Source: an uncultured Chloracidobacterium sp.
GTDB taxonomy: Bacteria; Acidobacteriota; Blastocatellia; Pyrinomonadales; Pyrinomonadaceae
Direction: 5' to 3'
Assembly: GCA_937941715.1 (NCBI GenBank)
Contig: CALDGX010000097.1
Location: forward strand, 1-19,245
Length of the DNA: 19,245 nt
The notes beneath the pieces were generated by a model, which saw only the letters and a list, made by a program, of their open reading frames with translations, had not been told where the DNA came from and did no database searches. Positions 6,414 through 13,923 of this stretch are shown here, piece after piece. Position numbers and translations under genes: made by a program. Every line of letters starts with the position of its first letter. The stretch's first letter is position 1.

Positions 6414-8165
6414 ATGCATAGCAATCTGCGTTCATTTATAGAATCGCTGCGGCGTGAAGATGAGATAGTCGAGGTCTCGGCGGCGGTTGATCCGTATCTT
6501 GAGATCGCTGAGATACACCGCCGCGTGATCGATGAGCAGGGCAAGGCGTTGCTATTTACGAACGTCAAAGGTTCGGACTTTCCGGTGGTGACAAACCTAT
6601 TTGGTACCCGCCGCCGGATCGATCTGGCATTTGGCAAAAAGCCGCTTGAATTTGTAAAACGCGCGGTCCATGCTGCCGAAGAACTCTTGCCGCCAAAACT
6701 CGGAAAACTTTGGCAGTACCGCGACCTTGCCGTTACTGCCGCAAAATTTGGTACGAAGCGGACGCGAAATGCACCGGTGCTCGAATCGCGACAGCCGGAG
6801 GTCGATCTGGAAAGGCTTCCGCTGCTGCAGCTCTGGCACGAAGATGGCGGGCATTTTGTCACGCTGCCGCTCGTTTATACCGAAAGCCCCGTCGACGGTA
6901 AGCATAATCTCGGGATGTACCGGATCCAGCGGTACGACAAGACCACTACGGGAATACACTGGCAGATCGGCAAAGGCGGCGGCTTTCATTATTTTGAGGC
7001 CGAGCAAATGAACACGGCTCTGCCCGTGACCATATTTCTCGGAGGTGCACCGGCGATGATCCTGTCGGCGATCGCACCGTTACCCGAGGGCCTGCCGGAA
7101 TTGATGCTCGCGTCACTGCTTGCCGGCGAAAAGATCAGAACTACCGATAATCCGATCGACGGGCATCATCGGCTCATTGCAGAGGCCGAGTTTGCGATCT
7201 GCGGCCACGTCCCGCCGCACGAACGCCGTCCCGAAGGTCCGTTTGGCGATCATTACGGTTATTATTCCTTGACCCACGATTATCCGGTCTTTCATGCGGA
7301 CGCCGTTTTTCACCGCAAGGACGCCATCTATCCCGCGACCGTGGTCGGTAAGCCAAGACAGGAAGATTTCTTCATCGGGGATTATCTGCAGGAGCTGCTC
7401 TCGCCGCTGTTTCCACTCGTCATGCCGGCGGTCCGCGACCTTTGGAGTTATGGCGAAACCGGCTTTCATTCGCTGGCGGCGGCAGTCGTTCGTGAACGAT
7501 ACGGCCGCGAAGGACTTTCGGCAGGATTCCGCATCCTTGGAGAAGGTCAGTTGGCGCTGACAAAGTTTCTGCTCCTTACGGACAAACAGCAAGATCTGCG
7601 TGATTTCAAGACGCTATTCGAATACATCCTTGCCCGTGCCGATTTCCACCGCGATCTGTTCGTCTTCAGCCAGACGGCGTTCGACACGCTCGACTATGCG
7701 AGCGGCAAGGTCAATTTCGGCAGCAAGGCACTGCTGATGGGAACTGGCGAAGCAAAGAGGGAACTCGTACGCGAATTTCACGGCGATCTGCCGCAGGGCC
7801 TCCGTGCGGTCGAACCCTATTGCGGCGGCTGTCTCGTCGTCGAGGGTGACGCGTTTGATAGCGACACCGGGCTTGCCGAACGCGTCGCACAGTCCGGCAA
7901 GTTCGACGATTGGCAAATGGTGATCGTTCACGACAGCATAGAGTTTGCAGGGTCGACCGATAAATTCCTCTGGGCGACATGGACCCGTTTTGACCCCGCG
8001 TCGGACATATACGCTAAAGAGTCGACGATGCAGCGGAACCATATCGGCTATCAGGGGCCGATCGTTATCGATGCCCGTATGAAGCCATGGTACCCTTCGG
8101 TGGTCGAACCTAGGGAGGACGTTGTCAAACTCGTCGACGAACGATGGGGCGAGTACTTTGGCTAG
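6414..8165 (+). CDS. UbiD-family prenyl-FMN-dependent decarboxylase, long form
   Basis: A 583-aa cytosolic UbiD-type (de)carboxylase. The family uses prenylated FMN, made by a UbiX-type enzyme, for non-oxidative decarboxylation of aromatic or alpha,beta-unsaturated acids. N165 and R170 lie in NLGMYRIQ, H192 in KGGGFHY, and E274 and D279 in PEGPFGDHYGYY. These match the metal/cofactor ligands (N, H, E) and the R-E-D/E catalytic network of the family. The N-terminus (LRSFIESLRREDEI) and the block LFTNVKGSDFPVVTNLFG are also typical. It is about 90 aa longer than E. coli UbiD, nearer the long forms seen in menaquinone and uncharacterised branches. Substrate is not determinable; no ubiX or quinone gene is adjacent. 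No Shine-Dalgarno precedes the ATG. The next gene follows after 24 bp in the same direction and is probably co-transcribed. Confidence 0.92.
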   Translation: MHSNLRSFIESLRREDEIVEVSAAVDPYLEIAEIHRRVIDEQGKALLFTNVKGSDFPVVTNLFGTRRRIDLAFGKKPLEFVKRAVHAAEELLPPKLGKLWQYRDLAVTAAKFGTKRTRNAPVLESRQPEVDLERLPLLQLWHEDGGHFVTLPLVYTESPVDGKHNLGMYRIQRYDKTTTGIHWQIGKGGGFHYFEAEQMNTALPVTIFLGGAPAMILSAIAPLPEGLPELMLASLLAGEKIRTTDNPIDGHHRLIAEAEFAICGHVPPHERRPEGPFGDHYGYYSLTHDYPVFHADAVFHRKDAIYPATVVGKPRQEDFFIGDYLQELLSPLFPLVMPAVRDLWSYGETGFHSLAAAVVRERYGREGLSAGFRILGEGQLALTKFLLLTDKQQDLRDFKTLFEYILARADFHRDLFVFSQTAFDTLDYASGKVNFGSKALLMGTGEAKRELVREFHGDLPQGLRAVEPYCGGCLVVEGDAFDSDTGLAERVAQSGKFDDWQMVIVHDSIEFAGSTDKFLWATWTRFDPASDIYAKESTMQRNHIGYQGPIVIDARMKPWYPSVVEPREDVVKLVDERWGEYFG

Positions 8166-8189
8166 TTAATATTTGTTCTTTGCCACAAA

Positions 8190-9092
8190 ATGGAAAGGCG
8201 GTCCGTTAAAATCTTATACGTCTGCACCGCGTTTCTCGCGGCCGGATTGGCCATGCTCGGGTACTCCTATTTCATCGAGCCGACGCGGCTTGTGATCAAC
8301 AATTCAGAACTGGCAATAAGGGACTGGAATACCGCGTTCGACGGATTGCGTATCGTCGCGATCTCCGACATACACGGCGGATCAAATGGCGGGGACGAAG
8401 CGAAGATAAGACAGATCGTGTCTGCGGCTAACGGCCTCGAGCCGGACATTATCGCTCTTCTTGGCGACTATATCTCGGAAGGGAGCGGAACTGACAGCCT
8501 TGGCCGCCCGACACTCCGAATGGAACCGGATAAAATTGCCGAGTGCCTGTCGGGGCTTCGTGCAAAATATGGAGTGTTCGTCGTTATGGGCAACCACGAC
8601 GACGCGTATGGCTCGCAGGTCATCAAGGCCGCGTTGGGCCGCACCGGCTACAAGATCCTCGACGGGGAAGTCGCGGTGATCGAACGCAACGGCAAACGCC
8701 TGCGAATACTCGGCATGCGTGATCATCTGTCGATCGGGATCTGGAAAGTGTATTCCGATGCGAACAAGGCCTTGCTCGCCTCCAGCGAAGGTACCGGTGA
8801 CGTACTCTTGCTTCAGCACAGTCCGGATATTGCCCCGGTCATAACCGGCGACCTGGCGATCTCTAAGGATCTCAAGTTGATGCTTGCCGGGCACACGCAC
8901 GGCGGCCAGGTTTGGCTGCCCATTCTTGGCCGCCCGGTGGTCCCGTCCAGCTATGGTCAGCGTTTGGCCCAGGGCCACGTCGTCGACAGCGGCCTGGATA
9001 TATTTGTCACTACCGGGACCGGTACAAGCGTGTTGCCTTTTCGATTTATGGTGCCGCCTGAGATCTCACTCTTGACCGTTCGGTCAAGGTAA
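8190..9092 (+). CDS. Membrane-anchored calcineurin-like metallophosphoesterase
   Basis: A 300-aa protein with one N-terminal membrane helix (about 8-27) followed by a calcineurin-like phosphoesterase domain (52-297). The dinuclear metal site is complete: D60 and H62 (SDIHGG), D93 (LLGDY), N135 and H136 (MGNHDD), H210 (LQHSPD), and H235 and H237 (AGHTHGGQ). The layout matches the YaeI/YkuE group, which includes peripheral membrane phosphodiesterases and the LpxG-type UDP-diacylglucosamine pyrophosphatase. A lipid-linked or nucleotide-diphosphate substrate is therefore possible but not shown. It probably shares a transcript with the decarboxylase gene 24 bp upstream. Start: the ATG at 8190 gives the anchor helix directly; no Shine-Dalgarno is seen. 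Confidence 0.9.
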   Translation: MERRSVKILYVCTAFLAAGLAMLGYSYFIEPTRLVINNSELAIRDWNTAFDGLRIVAISDIHGGSNGGDEAKIRQIVSAANGLEPDIIALLGDYISEGSGTDSLGRPTLRMEPDKIAECLSGLRAKYGVFVVMGNHDDAYGSQVIKAALGRTGYKILDGEVAVIERNGKRLRILGMRDHLSIGIWKVYSDANKALLASSEGTGDVLLLQHSPDIAPVITGDLAISKDLKLMLAGHTHGGQVWLPILGRPVVPSSYGQRLAQGHVVDSGLDIFVTTGTGTSVLPFRFMVPPEISLLTVRSR

Positions 9093-9118
9093 TCATTACG
9101 CACCCTCGAACGCGGTGC
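9071..9118. terminator. Hairpins between convergent genes
   Basis: There are two inverted repeats. CTTGACCG (9071-9078) and CGGTCAAG (9081-9088) form a perfect 8-bp stem whose 2-nt loop must open in practice; it overlaps the last codons of the phosphoesterase gene. GCACC (9100-9104) and GGTGC (9114-9118) lie just after the stop. Neither has a proper U-tract. They sit between convergent genes and may serve as weak bidirectional 3' ends. Confidence 0.35.
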
Positions 9119-9157
9119 TTTCAAATTGCGGTTCATTCGCCTCAATGCATCGCCCGT

Positions 9158-10417
9158 TTATTTACTTTTGCGCAGCATTCCACGCACCCTTTCAAAGTTT
9201 CCGTCATTCGGTGCCGGCTTCAGGCCCAAAATCCCGCACATTAGGTTATACACGTCTACATTTGGGAACGCCTCGACGATCTTGTGCTTTTTGAATGCCT
9301 TGCCATGACCAACGAACATCGCCCGCATCGATTCGAGTTCATTGTCGTATCCGTGGGCCCCGGACGGCTTCTCGAAATTAGGACGTTTCTTTGCGTCGGC
9401 CAGTCGTTGACGGCTAGTCAGCATAGCGCCTTCGTCCGCGGAACAAATGATCGGGGCGACGCGTGGGCCATCTTTATAGTGCAGTCGTTCGGGTATGTCC
9501 TCTTTGCGCCAGCATTTGGCGTTGGCGATATTCTTTAGCCTTTCAGCGATAACATCCTTCTGTCCTTCCTTGGGAAAGATCTGCACGATCTCGCCGGTCC
9601 ACAGTATGTTCTGTGCGAGGGCAAGATCAAAATATTCGTCCAGGATAGCTGTCCTCGACTTATCGACCGAAGCCATACCGTGATCGCTGAAAAAGATCAG
9701 ATTGACCTGGCCGTAGATCTTTCGCTGCTTTAGGCCATCGACTAGCCGGGCGATAACCTTGTCAACTGCCAAAACCGCGTCACGGGTTTCGGGGGCATCC
9801 GGCGAGAATTCATGGCCGGCACTGTCCACATCACTGAAATACATCGTGAACATCGTCGGCCGCTTTTCGGCTGGCAGATCGAGCCACCCTAGAACGTTAT
9901 CGACACGCTTGTCATTGGGGTACGTGTGTTCGTAAGGCGTCCAATATGTTGAGTAGATACCGTCGATCTTGGCCTCGGTTCCGGGAAAGAACATTGCTGC
10001 AGCACGCTGACCCTGCTTTTCGGCTGTCACCCAGATGGGCTGCCCGAGCCACCAGCGACCGTTCTGCACCTCCTCCCGTTTTCCCATCGAAAAGGTGACG
10101 CCGAAGTCCAAAATATTATTCTCAACTATTCCGTGATGGGCAGGATAGAGCCCCGTCGCGACCGTATAGTGATTCGGAAACGTCTTGCTCGGAAACGACG
10201 GTGTCATCCATTTCGCACGGACGCCTTCTTTTGCGATCTTGCTCAGCGTCGGCGGCGAGAATTTCTCAAAATAATCCGCCCTAAACCCATCGATCGCAAT
10301 GAGAATGACTGTAGGTTTCAAGTCCTTGATAGGCTTTTGGGCGGGAATCAAGGCCGCAAAAAACAGGACGAGGACGATAAGAAAAAACGGCCGTATGGCT
10401 GATCGGCTAGACTTCAT
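9158..10417 (-). CDS. Ectonucleotide pyrophosphatase/phosphodiesterase (alkaline phosphatase superfamily)
   Basis: A 419-aa exported enzyme of the NPP / type I phosphodiesterase family, which hydrolyses nucleotide or lipid phosphodiesters with two zinc ions. Residues 8-26 form an uncleaved anchor or signal peptide (FFLIVLVLFFAALIPAQ). Metal and catalytic residues are in family order: D43 (IAIDGFRADY), nucleophile T79 (PSKTFPNHYT), D198 and H202 (SDVDSAGH), D245 and H246 (FFSDHGM), and H355 (GAHGYDN). The block GLYPAHHGIVENNI is also typical. The ATG at 10417 is preferred over a TTG at 10423; there is no Shine-Dalgarno. It is transcribed away from the lipoprotein pair and converges on the phosphoesterase gene. 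Both convergent neighbours are envelope phosphodiesterases, which may be coincidence. Confidence 0.94.
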   Translation of the reverse strand: MKSSRSAIRPFFLIVLVLFFAALIPAQKPIKDLKPTVILIAIDGFRADYFEKFSPPTLSKIAKEGVRAKWMTPSFPSKTFPNHYTVATGLYPAHHGIVENNILDFGVTFSMGKREEVQNGRWWLGQPIWVTAEKQGQRAAAMFFPGTEAKIDGIYSTYWTPYEHTYPNDKRVDNVLGWLDLPAEKRPTMFTMYFSDVDSAGHEFSPDAPETRDAVLAVDKVIARLVDGLKQRKIYGQVNLIFFSDHGMASVDKSRTAILDEYFDLALAQNILWTGEIVQIFPKEGQKDVIAERLKNIANAKCWRKEDIPERLHYKDGPRVAPIICSADEGAMLTSRQRLADAKKRPNFEKPSGAHGYDNELESMRAMFVGHGKAFKKHKIVEAFPNVDVYNLMCGILGLKPAPNDGNFERVRGMLRKSK

Positions 10418-10431
10418 ATACAAAACAAAAG

Positions 10432-10460
10432 TGGATATATACCAGAATGTCGTTTATTAT
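10432..10460 (+). promoter_or_regulatory. Candidate promoter for the lipoprotein pair
   Basis: TGGATA (10432-10437, 4 of 6) and TATTAT (10455-10460, 5 of 6) are spaced 17 bp apart and lie 46 bp before the ATG at 10507. The -10 overlaps the -10 of the opposite-strand promoter. Consensus matching only. Confidence 0.4.
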
Positions 10461-10483
10461 AGTCGGGTTTCACACGATTACAA
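10456..10483 (-). promoter_or_regulatory. Candidate promoter for the NPP gene
   Basis: On the minus strand a perfect TATAAT (10461-10456) lies 16 bp from TTGTAA (10483-10478, 4 of 6). This predicts a start about 30 nt before the ATG at 10417. It overlaps the opposite-strand promoter, so polymerase binding at one should exclude the other. Confidence 0.5.
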
Positions 10484-10492
10484 ATCCAGTTC

Positions 10493-10498
10493 AGGAGA
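10493..10498 (+). promoter_or_regulatory. Shine-Dalgarno, sets start at 10507
   Basis: AGGAGA lies 8 nt before the ATG at 10507. It rules out the in-frame ATG at 10447, which would also put about 20 residues before the signal peptide. Confidence 0.75.
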
Positions 10499-10506
10499 CA
10501 TTTTAC

Positions 10507-11280
10507 ATGCTTAGAAATCTCTCGCTATTGCCTTTGGTTCACGTTATTTTATTTGCTGCCTTGATAGGTGCCGGTTGCGGAATGGGAGCCAAGCCCACGA
10601 TCAATGACAGCAGCAATCCGGCGGTGAATACTGCGTCACCGGTTTCGACTCCGACGCCGGCGGCCACCCCATCCGCCGCAAAAATAAATATTGCCGGCGA
10701 GTACGATGCGACCGGTAAAAACCCGGATGGCGGGGCACCCTACAAGGCAGTGCTTATGATTACGCCTCGCGATGATGTTTATCAGTTCTCTTGGCTTTCC
10801 GGCAGCAGCAAATACGATGGCGTCGGAGTAATGACTGACAACACGGTTGCCGTATCCTACACAAGCGGAAGCGACGGTAAAGGCTGTGGCGTTGTCCTAT
10901 ACAAGATCGGTGCTGACGGCACCCTCGATGGTGTTTCCGGATACTGGGGCGACAACGTCGCGGAAAAAGAAAAGGCAGTTCGTGATCGCGGAAGTGATCT
11001 CGAGGGCCGATACGAGATTTCAGGCACTAACACCGGCGGTAAGTCCTACAAGGGTGAACTCAATATCAAGAAGGATGGCGAGGGCTATGTCTTTGAGTGG
11101 AATACCGGATCGTTACTAACCGGATTTGGAATACGTACCGGTGACAAAGTTGCCGTCGGCTTTGGCGGCAAGCAATGTGCGTTTGTAGCCTATGACGTAA
11201 AGCCTGACGGCACGCTCGACGGCAAATGGGGTGCTCAATCTGCCAAGTCGTTCGGCACAGAGGTGGCAAAGAAAAAGTGA
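10507..11280 (+). CDS. Putative lipoprotein with two copies of an unnamed beta domain (paralogue A)
   Basis: A 257-aa exported protein. Residues 1-24 look like a lipoprotein signal (FAALIGAGC, C24), though the -3 residue is Gly rather than Leu, so the lipobox is atypical. A Ser/Thr/Pro/Ala linker (30-58) leads to two homologous repeats of about 85-95 aa, at 61-150 and 164-253. Each follows the plan G-Y, then Y-G/A, a YxFxW strand, a GxG turn, (V)AV, one Cys (C127, C224), Y, DG-LDG and W-G. The pattern suggests a small antiparallel beta domain. It resembles proteins I recall being loosely annotated as fibronectin-binding, but I assign no function. A paralogue with the same two-repeat plan starts 31 bp downstream, so the pair is probably one operon. 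Confidence 0.85.
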   Translation: MLRNLSLLPLVHVILFAALIGAGCGMGAKPTINDSSNPAVNTASPVSTPTPAATPSAAKINIAGEYDATGKNPDGGAPYKAVLMITPRDDVYQFSWLSGSSKYDGVGVMTDNTVAVSYTSGSDGKGCGVVLYKIGADGTLDGVSGYWGDNVAEKEKAVRDRGSDLEGRYEISGTNTGGKSYKGELNIKKDGEGYVFEWNTGSLLTGFGIRTGDKVAVGFGGKQCAFVAYDVKPDGTLDGKWGAQSAKSFGTEVAKKK

Positions 11281-11311
11281 TCCGGCGACCGCTTCGGCCG
11301 ATCGACGTACA

Positions 11312-12058
11312 ATGACCATCGAAATTCCCATAATCAAGATCCGGACGGTCATCATTGCCGTTTTGATGGCTGTGCTTTGTGCTTCGTGCGAAACCGGGCC
11401 TGACCTGTCCAATGTTAATAAGGTTCCGACGCCTGACCGATCCGCTACGCCGCCCGAACAGGAGATCTCCGGGGTTTACGAAATAGAGGGAGCAAATGAG
11501 AACAGCGGGGCTCAGTTTAGCGGATCGCTGACGGTCGAGAATTCCGGAACAGGATATCGCTTTAAGTGGCAGACGACAAAGGGTAATTATTCCGGCTTCG
11601 GGGTACAGATGGGCGACGCGGTCGCCGTGACATACGCAAGGCCGTCCGAAGGTAAAGATTGCGGCGTCGCGCTTTACCTGGTCAAGCCTGACGGATTGTT
11701 GGATGGCCGGTTAGTTAACTGGGGTGAGACAACATTCGGCACCGAACGAGCGACCCGTCTCGAGGGCAACAATTTCGACGGAAAATACAAGGTCTCTGGC
11801 ACACGCAGTTACGGCAAACAGTATGAGGGGACAATTGAAGTTACCCGTAACGGCAGCGGTTATCAATTTGACTGGGACACCGGCGTTCGTTCTACCGGAT
11901 TCGGCGTTTGGAGGGGCGACCGTGCAGCTATCGGGTTCGGCGGTTGGCCGTGCTCGTTTATGCTCTATAAGGTCGAGCCGGGCGGTAAACTTGAGGGCCG
12001 CTGGGGCAGTCAGCGCACCGTTGCGTTCGGGACTGAAACAGCGAGGCCGAGAAAGTAG
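11312..12058 (+). CDS. Putative lipoprotein with two copies of an unnamed beta domain (paralogue B)
   Basis: A 248-aa paralogue of the protein just upstream. The signal region (IKIRTVIIAVLMAVLCASC, C26) again has an atypical lipobox (CAS-C). A linker (27-50) is followed by two repeats, at 52-145 and 155-243, with the same YxFxW, GFG, single-Cys (C117, C214), LYxV-PxG-LxGR and FGTE features. First repeats of A and B share a GK-CGV-LY signature, and second repeats share GFGG--C-F--Y. This implies that the internal duplication came before the gene duplication. The ATG at 11312 is chosen because it opens the signal peptide; a longer frame from 11231 would overlap the upstream gene. No Shine-Dalgarno is visible. 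No terminator is evident in the roughly 100 bp before the convergent operon end. Confidence 0.83.
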   Translation: MTIEIPIIKIRTVIIAVLMAVLCASCETGPDLSNVNKVPTPDRSATPPEQEISGVYEIEGANENSGAQFSGSLTVENSGTGYRFKWQTTKGNYSGFGVQMGDAVAVTYARPSEGKDCGVALYLVKPDGLLDGRLVNWGETTFGTERATRLEGNNFDGKYKVSGTRSYGKQYEGTIEVTRNGSGYQFDWDTGVRSTGFGVWRGDRAAIGFGGWPCSFMLYKVEPGGKLEGRWGSQRTVAFGTETARPRK

Positions 12059-12158
12059 TCATTTCCAAATTCGGTGAGCGATAAGAGAATCCCCCCGAGA
12101 ACTGCTGACCTAGTCATATTTCTTTGGACAAATTGGAAAGGGGTCTTGACCACTTGTT

Positions 12159-12794
12159 TCAAGGCCGTCTCGTTATTACAAATAATTGGCCATTAAATCG
12201 TCGCCCCTTGTCGATCTTATCGTTTGGCAGCGTCATTTCATGATCCGCCCAGGTCTCGTGTTCGGCGGGCATTGTCACCTCGAGAACCTCTGCCCCGCCT
12301 TCGGCAAATAAAACCCGATGGCGTATCTCGGGCGGCTGAACGACACAATCCCCGGCTTCGAGCCAAAACGGAAGCCCTTGATCTTCGTAAACGACTTCGA
12401 TCCGGCCTTTGAGACAGTAGATCATCTGAAATTCGACCTTGTGATAATGAACATAGTCAGCGACGGGACCATCTTCGAGCAGCTTTATGTGCGAAGCGAT
12501 CACCTTTCCGCCAATTCTTCCCGGAATAAGATCGCGATACATCATTCCGGCACGTCCCGCGCTCCCATCAGAACCGCCAGCGTCGGCCGGCGGCACGGTA
12601 CGTCGGATTTTCAAAACCTGATGAGCTATCACGTCATCGCCCGAGCCGCCCGCCGCTACCGGTTGCTTCGACATCAACGCTTCGCGTGGTTTATCGGCCG
12701 GGAATATCATATCCAAACGCCAGCCAAGTGCCTGATATTCGGCTAATTTGGCGTTCAAATCGTCGCATTCGATTGAGTTTTCAGTTATCGCCAC
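12159..12794 (-). CDS. Cupin-domain protein with a shortened VOC-like N-terminus
   Basis: A 211-aa cytosolic protein, last gene of the asnS operon. The cupin barrel spans about 85-205, with RAGMMYRDLIPGR leading in. Motif 1 has H116 and H118, with Gln123 where many cupins have Glu; motif 2 ends in H159 (QPPEIRH). The first 40 residues (IECDDLNAKLAEYQALGWRLDMIFPADKPREAL) resemble the start of a VOC/glyoxalase-type domain. In larger proteins that I recall from actinobacteria, a complete VOC domain precedes this same cupin. Here most of that domain is missing, replaced by a Gly-rich stretch (48-52 and 73-83). The substrate is unknown. The start is GTG (12794), with a weak GGAAA upstream; it overlaps the preceding gene by 10 bp. 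An internal start is possible. Confidence 0.82.
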   Translation of the reverse strand: MAITENSIECDDLNAKLAEYQALGWRLDMIFPADKPREALMSKQPVAAGGSGDDVIAHQVLKIRRTVPPADAGGSDGSAGRAGMMYRDLIPGRIGGKVIASHIKLLEDGPVADYVHYHKVEFQMIYCLKGRIEVVYEDQGLPFWLEAGDCVVQPPEIRHRVLFAEGGAEVLEVTMPAEHETWADHEMTLPNDKIDKGRRFNGQLFVITRRP

Positions 12795-13081
12795 TTATAT
12801 TTCCACACCGACCGCACTTCCTCGTCTAACAAAGTTTCCCGGAAGGCCACGTTTGAGATGATCTTATTCTTCAGAAAGTCCCAATTCTTGTAGGGAAAGC
12901 TCTTGATATCGTCATATCGGATCATGCCGAACACAGTTTCGTTGTCATTTCGAAAATAAAGCTCCCGCGGCTCGATCTCGCCGTCTTCGACGTGAAAATA
13001 ACGAGTGACAAAATGCCAACGCATGCGCTGTTTGTCGTAGAGCTTGGCCCGGTGATACGTCCATTCGTCGCGAATCTTCAT
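12785..13081 (-). CDS. Unknown 98-aa protein in the asnS operon
   Basis: A 98-aa soluble protein I do not recognise. It is rich in aromatic and charged residues (MKIRDEWTYHRAKLYDKQRMRWHFVTRYFHV at the N-terminus; W, Y, K and R at the C-terminus) and has no Cys, signal peptide or membrane helix. Its reality is supported by tight packing: its start shares an ATGA overlap with the pirin stop, and its end overlaps the cupin start by 10 bp. The alternation in residues 10-60 (RWHFVTRYFHV, ELYFRNDNETVFGMIRY) suggests a small beta-rich fold followed by helix. A role linked to pirin or cupin is only a guess from position. Confidence 0.75.
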   Translation of the reverse strand: MKIRDEWTYHRAKLYDKQRMRWHFVTRYFHVEDGEIEPRELYFRNDNETVFGMIRYDDIKSFPYKNWDFLKNKIISNVAFRETLLDEEVRSVWKYKWR

Positions 13082-13923
13082 ACGAATCTCCGATATTTAT
13101 TGACAACAGGAAATTTTCCGCTTTCCCAATCCATCATTGCCTGTTTCGCTTCGCCCATCGAATCCGCGATAAAGTTCCAATAGATAACGGTCGGCTCAGG
13201 AAGCGGTTCGCCGCCGATCAGAACGCATCTCGAGGCGTTCGCGAGGGCGATTGTGACCAAATTTCCTTTCGTAAGCTCGACAAGATCGAATATTCTGGCA
13301 GTCTGACCGTCAATAACGACCTCGCCGTTGGTTACATAGATGGCTAATTCGTCATTTTCGTCACAAGGAAGCGTTATGTCGCCGCCATTTGGCGAGTCGA
13401 TGTCGAAATAGACCAGTTTTTGGTGAGTGTCAATCGGCGAAACGTGTCCGTTCAGCTCCCCGTTGATGATCTTGACGCTCATGCCGCCAAAATCTATAAC
13501 AGGGAAGCCTTCGGAGCGGAAATTCTCGAAATTCGGTTCAATTTTCCGCTTGCTATGCGGCAAACCGATCCATATTTGCAACCCGTGAAGCCGTTCCTGC
13601 GTGGTCGCGACCTGTTCCGAATGCGTTATGCCGCGTCCGGAGGTCATTAAATTTACGTCGCCGGGCGAAATCAGCTGTTCGAAATCCAAACTATCGCGGT
13701 GCAAGATCTCGCCTTCGAACAAATAAGACACAGTCTGCAGCCCAATATGCGGATGAGGCGGCACATCGAACGTTGCAGGCCCAACATTTCGCTCGTCAAA
13801 GTGATCTAAGAACACAAAACCGCCAACACGCCGCAACTCACGCCTCGGCAAGGCCCGACGAACCACGAATTCGCCCGGCAAAATGGATTCGGAGGCCGTT
13901 ATTATGCGTTCGACACGTCTCAT
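13078..13923 (-). CDS. Pirin family protein
   Basis: A 281-aa pirin, a bicupin with one metal-binding N-terminal barrel. The four ligands H57, H59 (PPHPHIGLQT), H101 and E103 (GRGITHSEQ) correspond closely to H56, H58, H101 and E103 of human pirin. The family block GxFVFLDHF (35-42) and the C-terminal cupin with EPTVIYWNF near residue 250 are present. Bacterial pirins include quercetin 2,3-dioxygenases and regulators; which applies here cannot be read from sequence. The gene begins at a 4-bp ATGA overlap with the hydrolase and ends in a 4-bp overlap with the 98-aa gene, so coupled translation is likely. Confidence 0.93.
   Translation of the reverse strand: MRRVERIITASESILPGEFVVRRALPRRELRRVGGFVFLDHFDERNVGPATFDVPPHPHIGLQTVSYLFEGEILHRDSLDFEQLISPGDVNLMTSGRGITHSEQVATTQERLHGLQIWIGLPHSKRKIEPNFENFRSEGFPVIDFGGMSVKIINGELNGHVSPIDTHQKLVYFDIDSPNGGDITLPCDENDELAIYVTNGEVVIDGQTARIFDLVELTKGNLVTIALANASRCVLIGGEPLPEPTVIYWNFIADSMGEAKQAMMDWESGKFPVVNKYRRFV

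Noticed and set aside
6368..7592. Minus-strand ORFs opposite the ubiD-like gene (for example 6368-6862, 6597-7007, 7113-7592)
   Set aside because: Antisense shadows of a gene with a full set of family motifs; their translations look like no protein family.
8382..8978. 198-aa minus-strand ORF opposite the phosphoesterase
   Set aside because: The plus strand carries a complete metal-site motif set; the antisense frame is open because of codon composition.
10447..10506. Upstream start of lipoprotein A at 10447
   Set aside because: It would overlap the predicted promoter and put about 20 residues before the signal peptide; the ATG at 10507 has a Shine-Dalgarno.
11231..11311. Upstream start of lipoprotein B at 11231
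   Set aside because: It overlaps the preceding gene by 50 bp and adds a basic stretch before the signal peptide.
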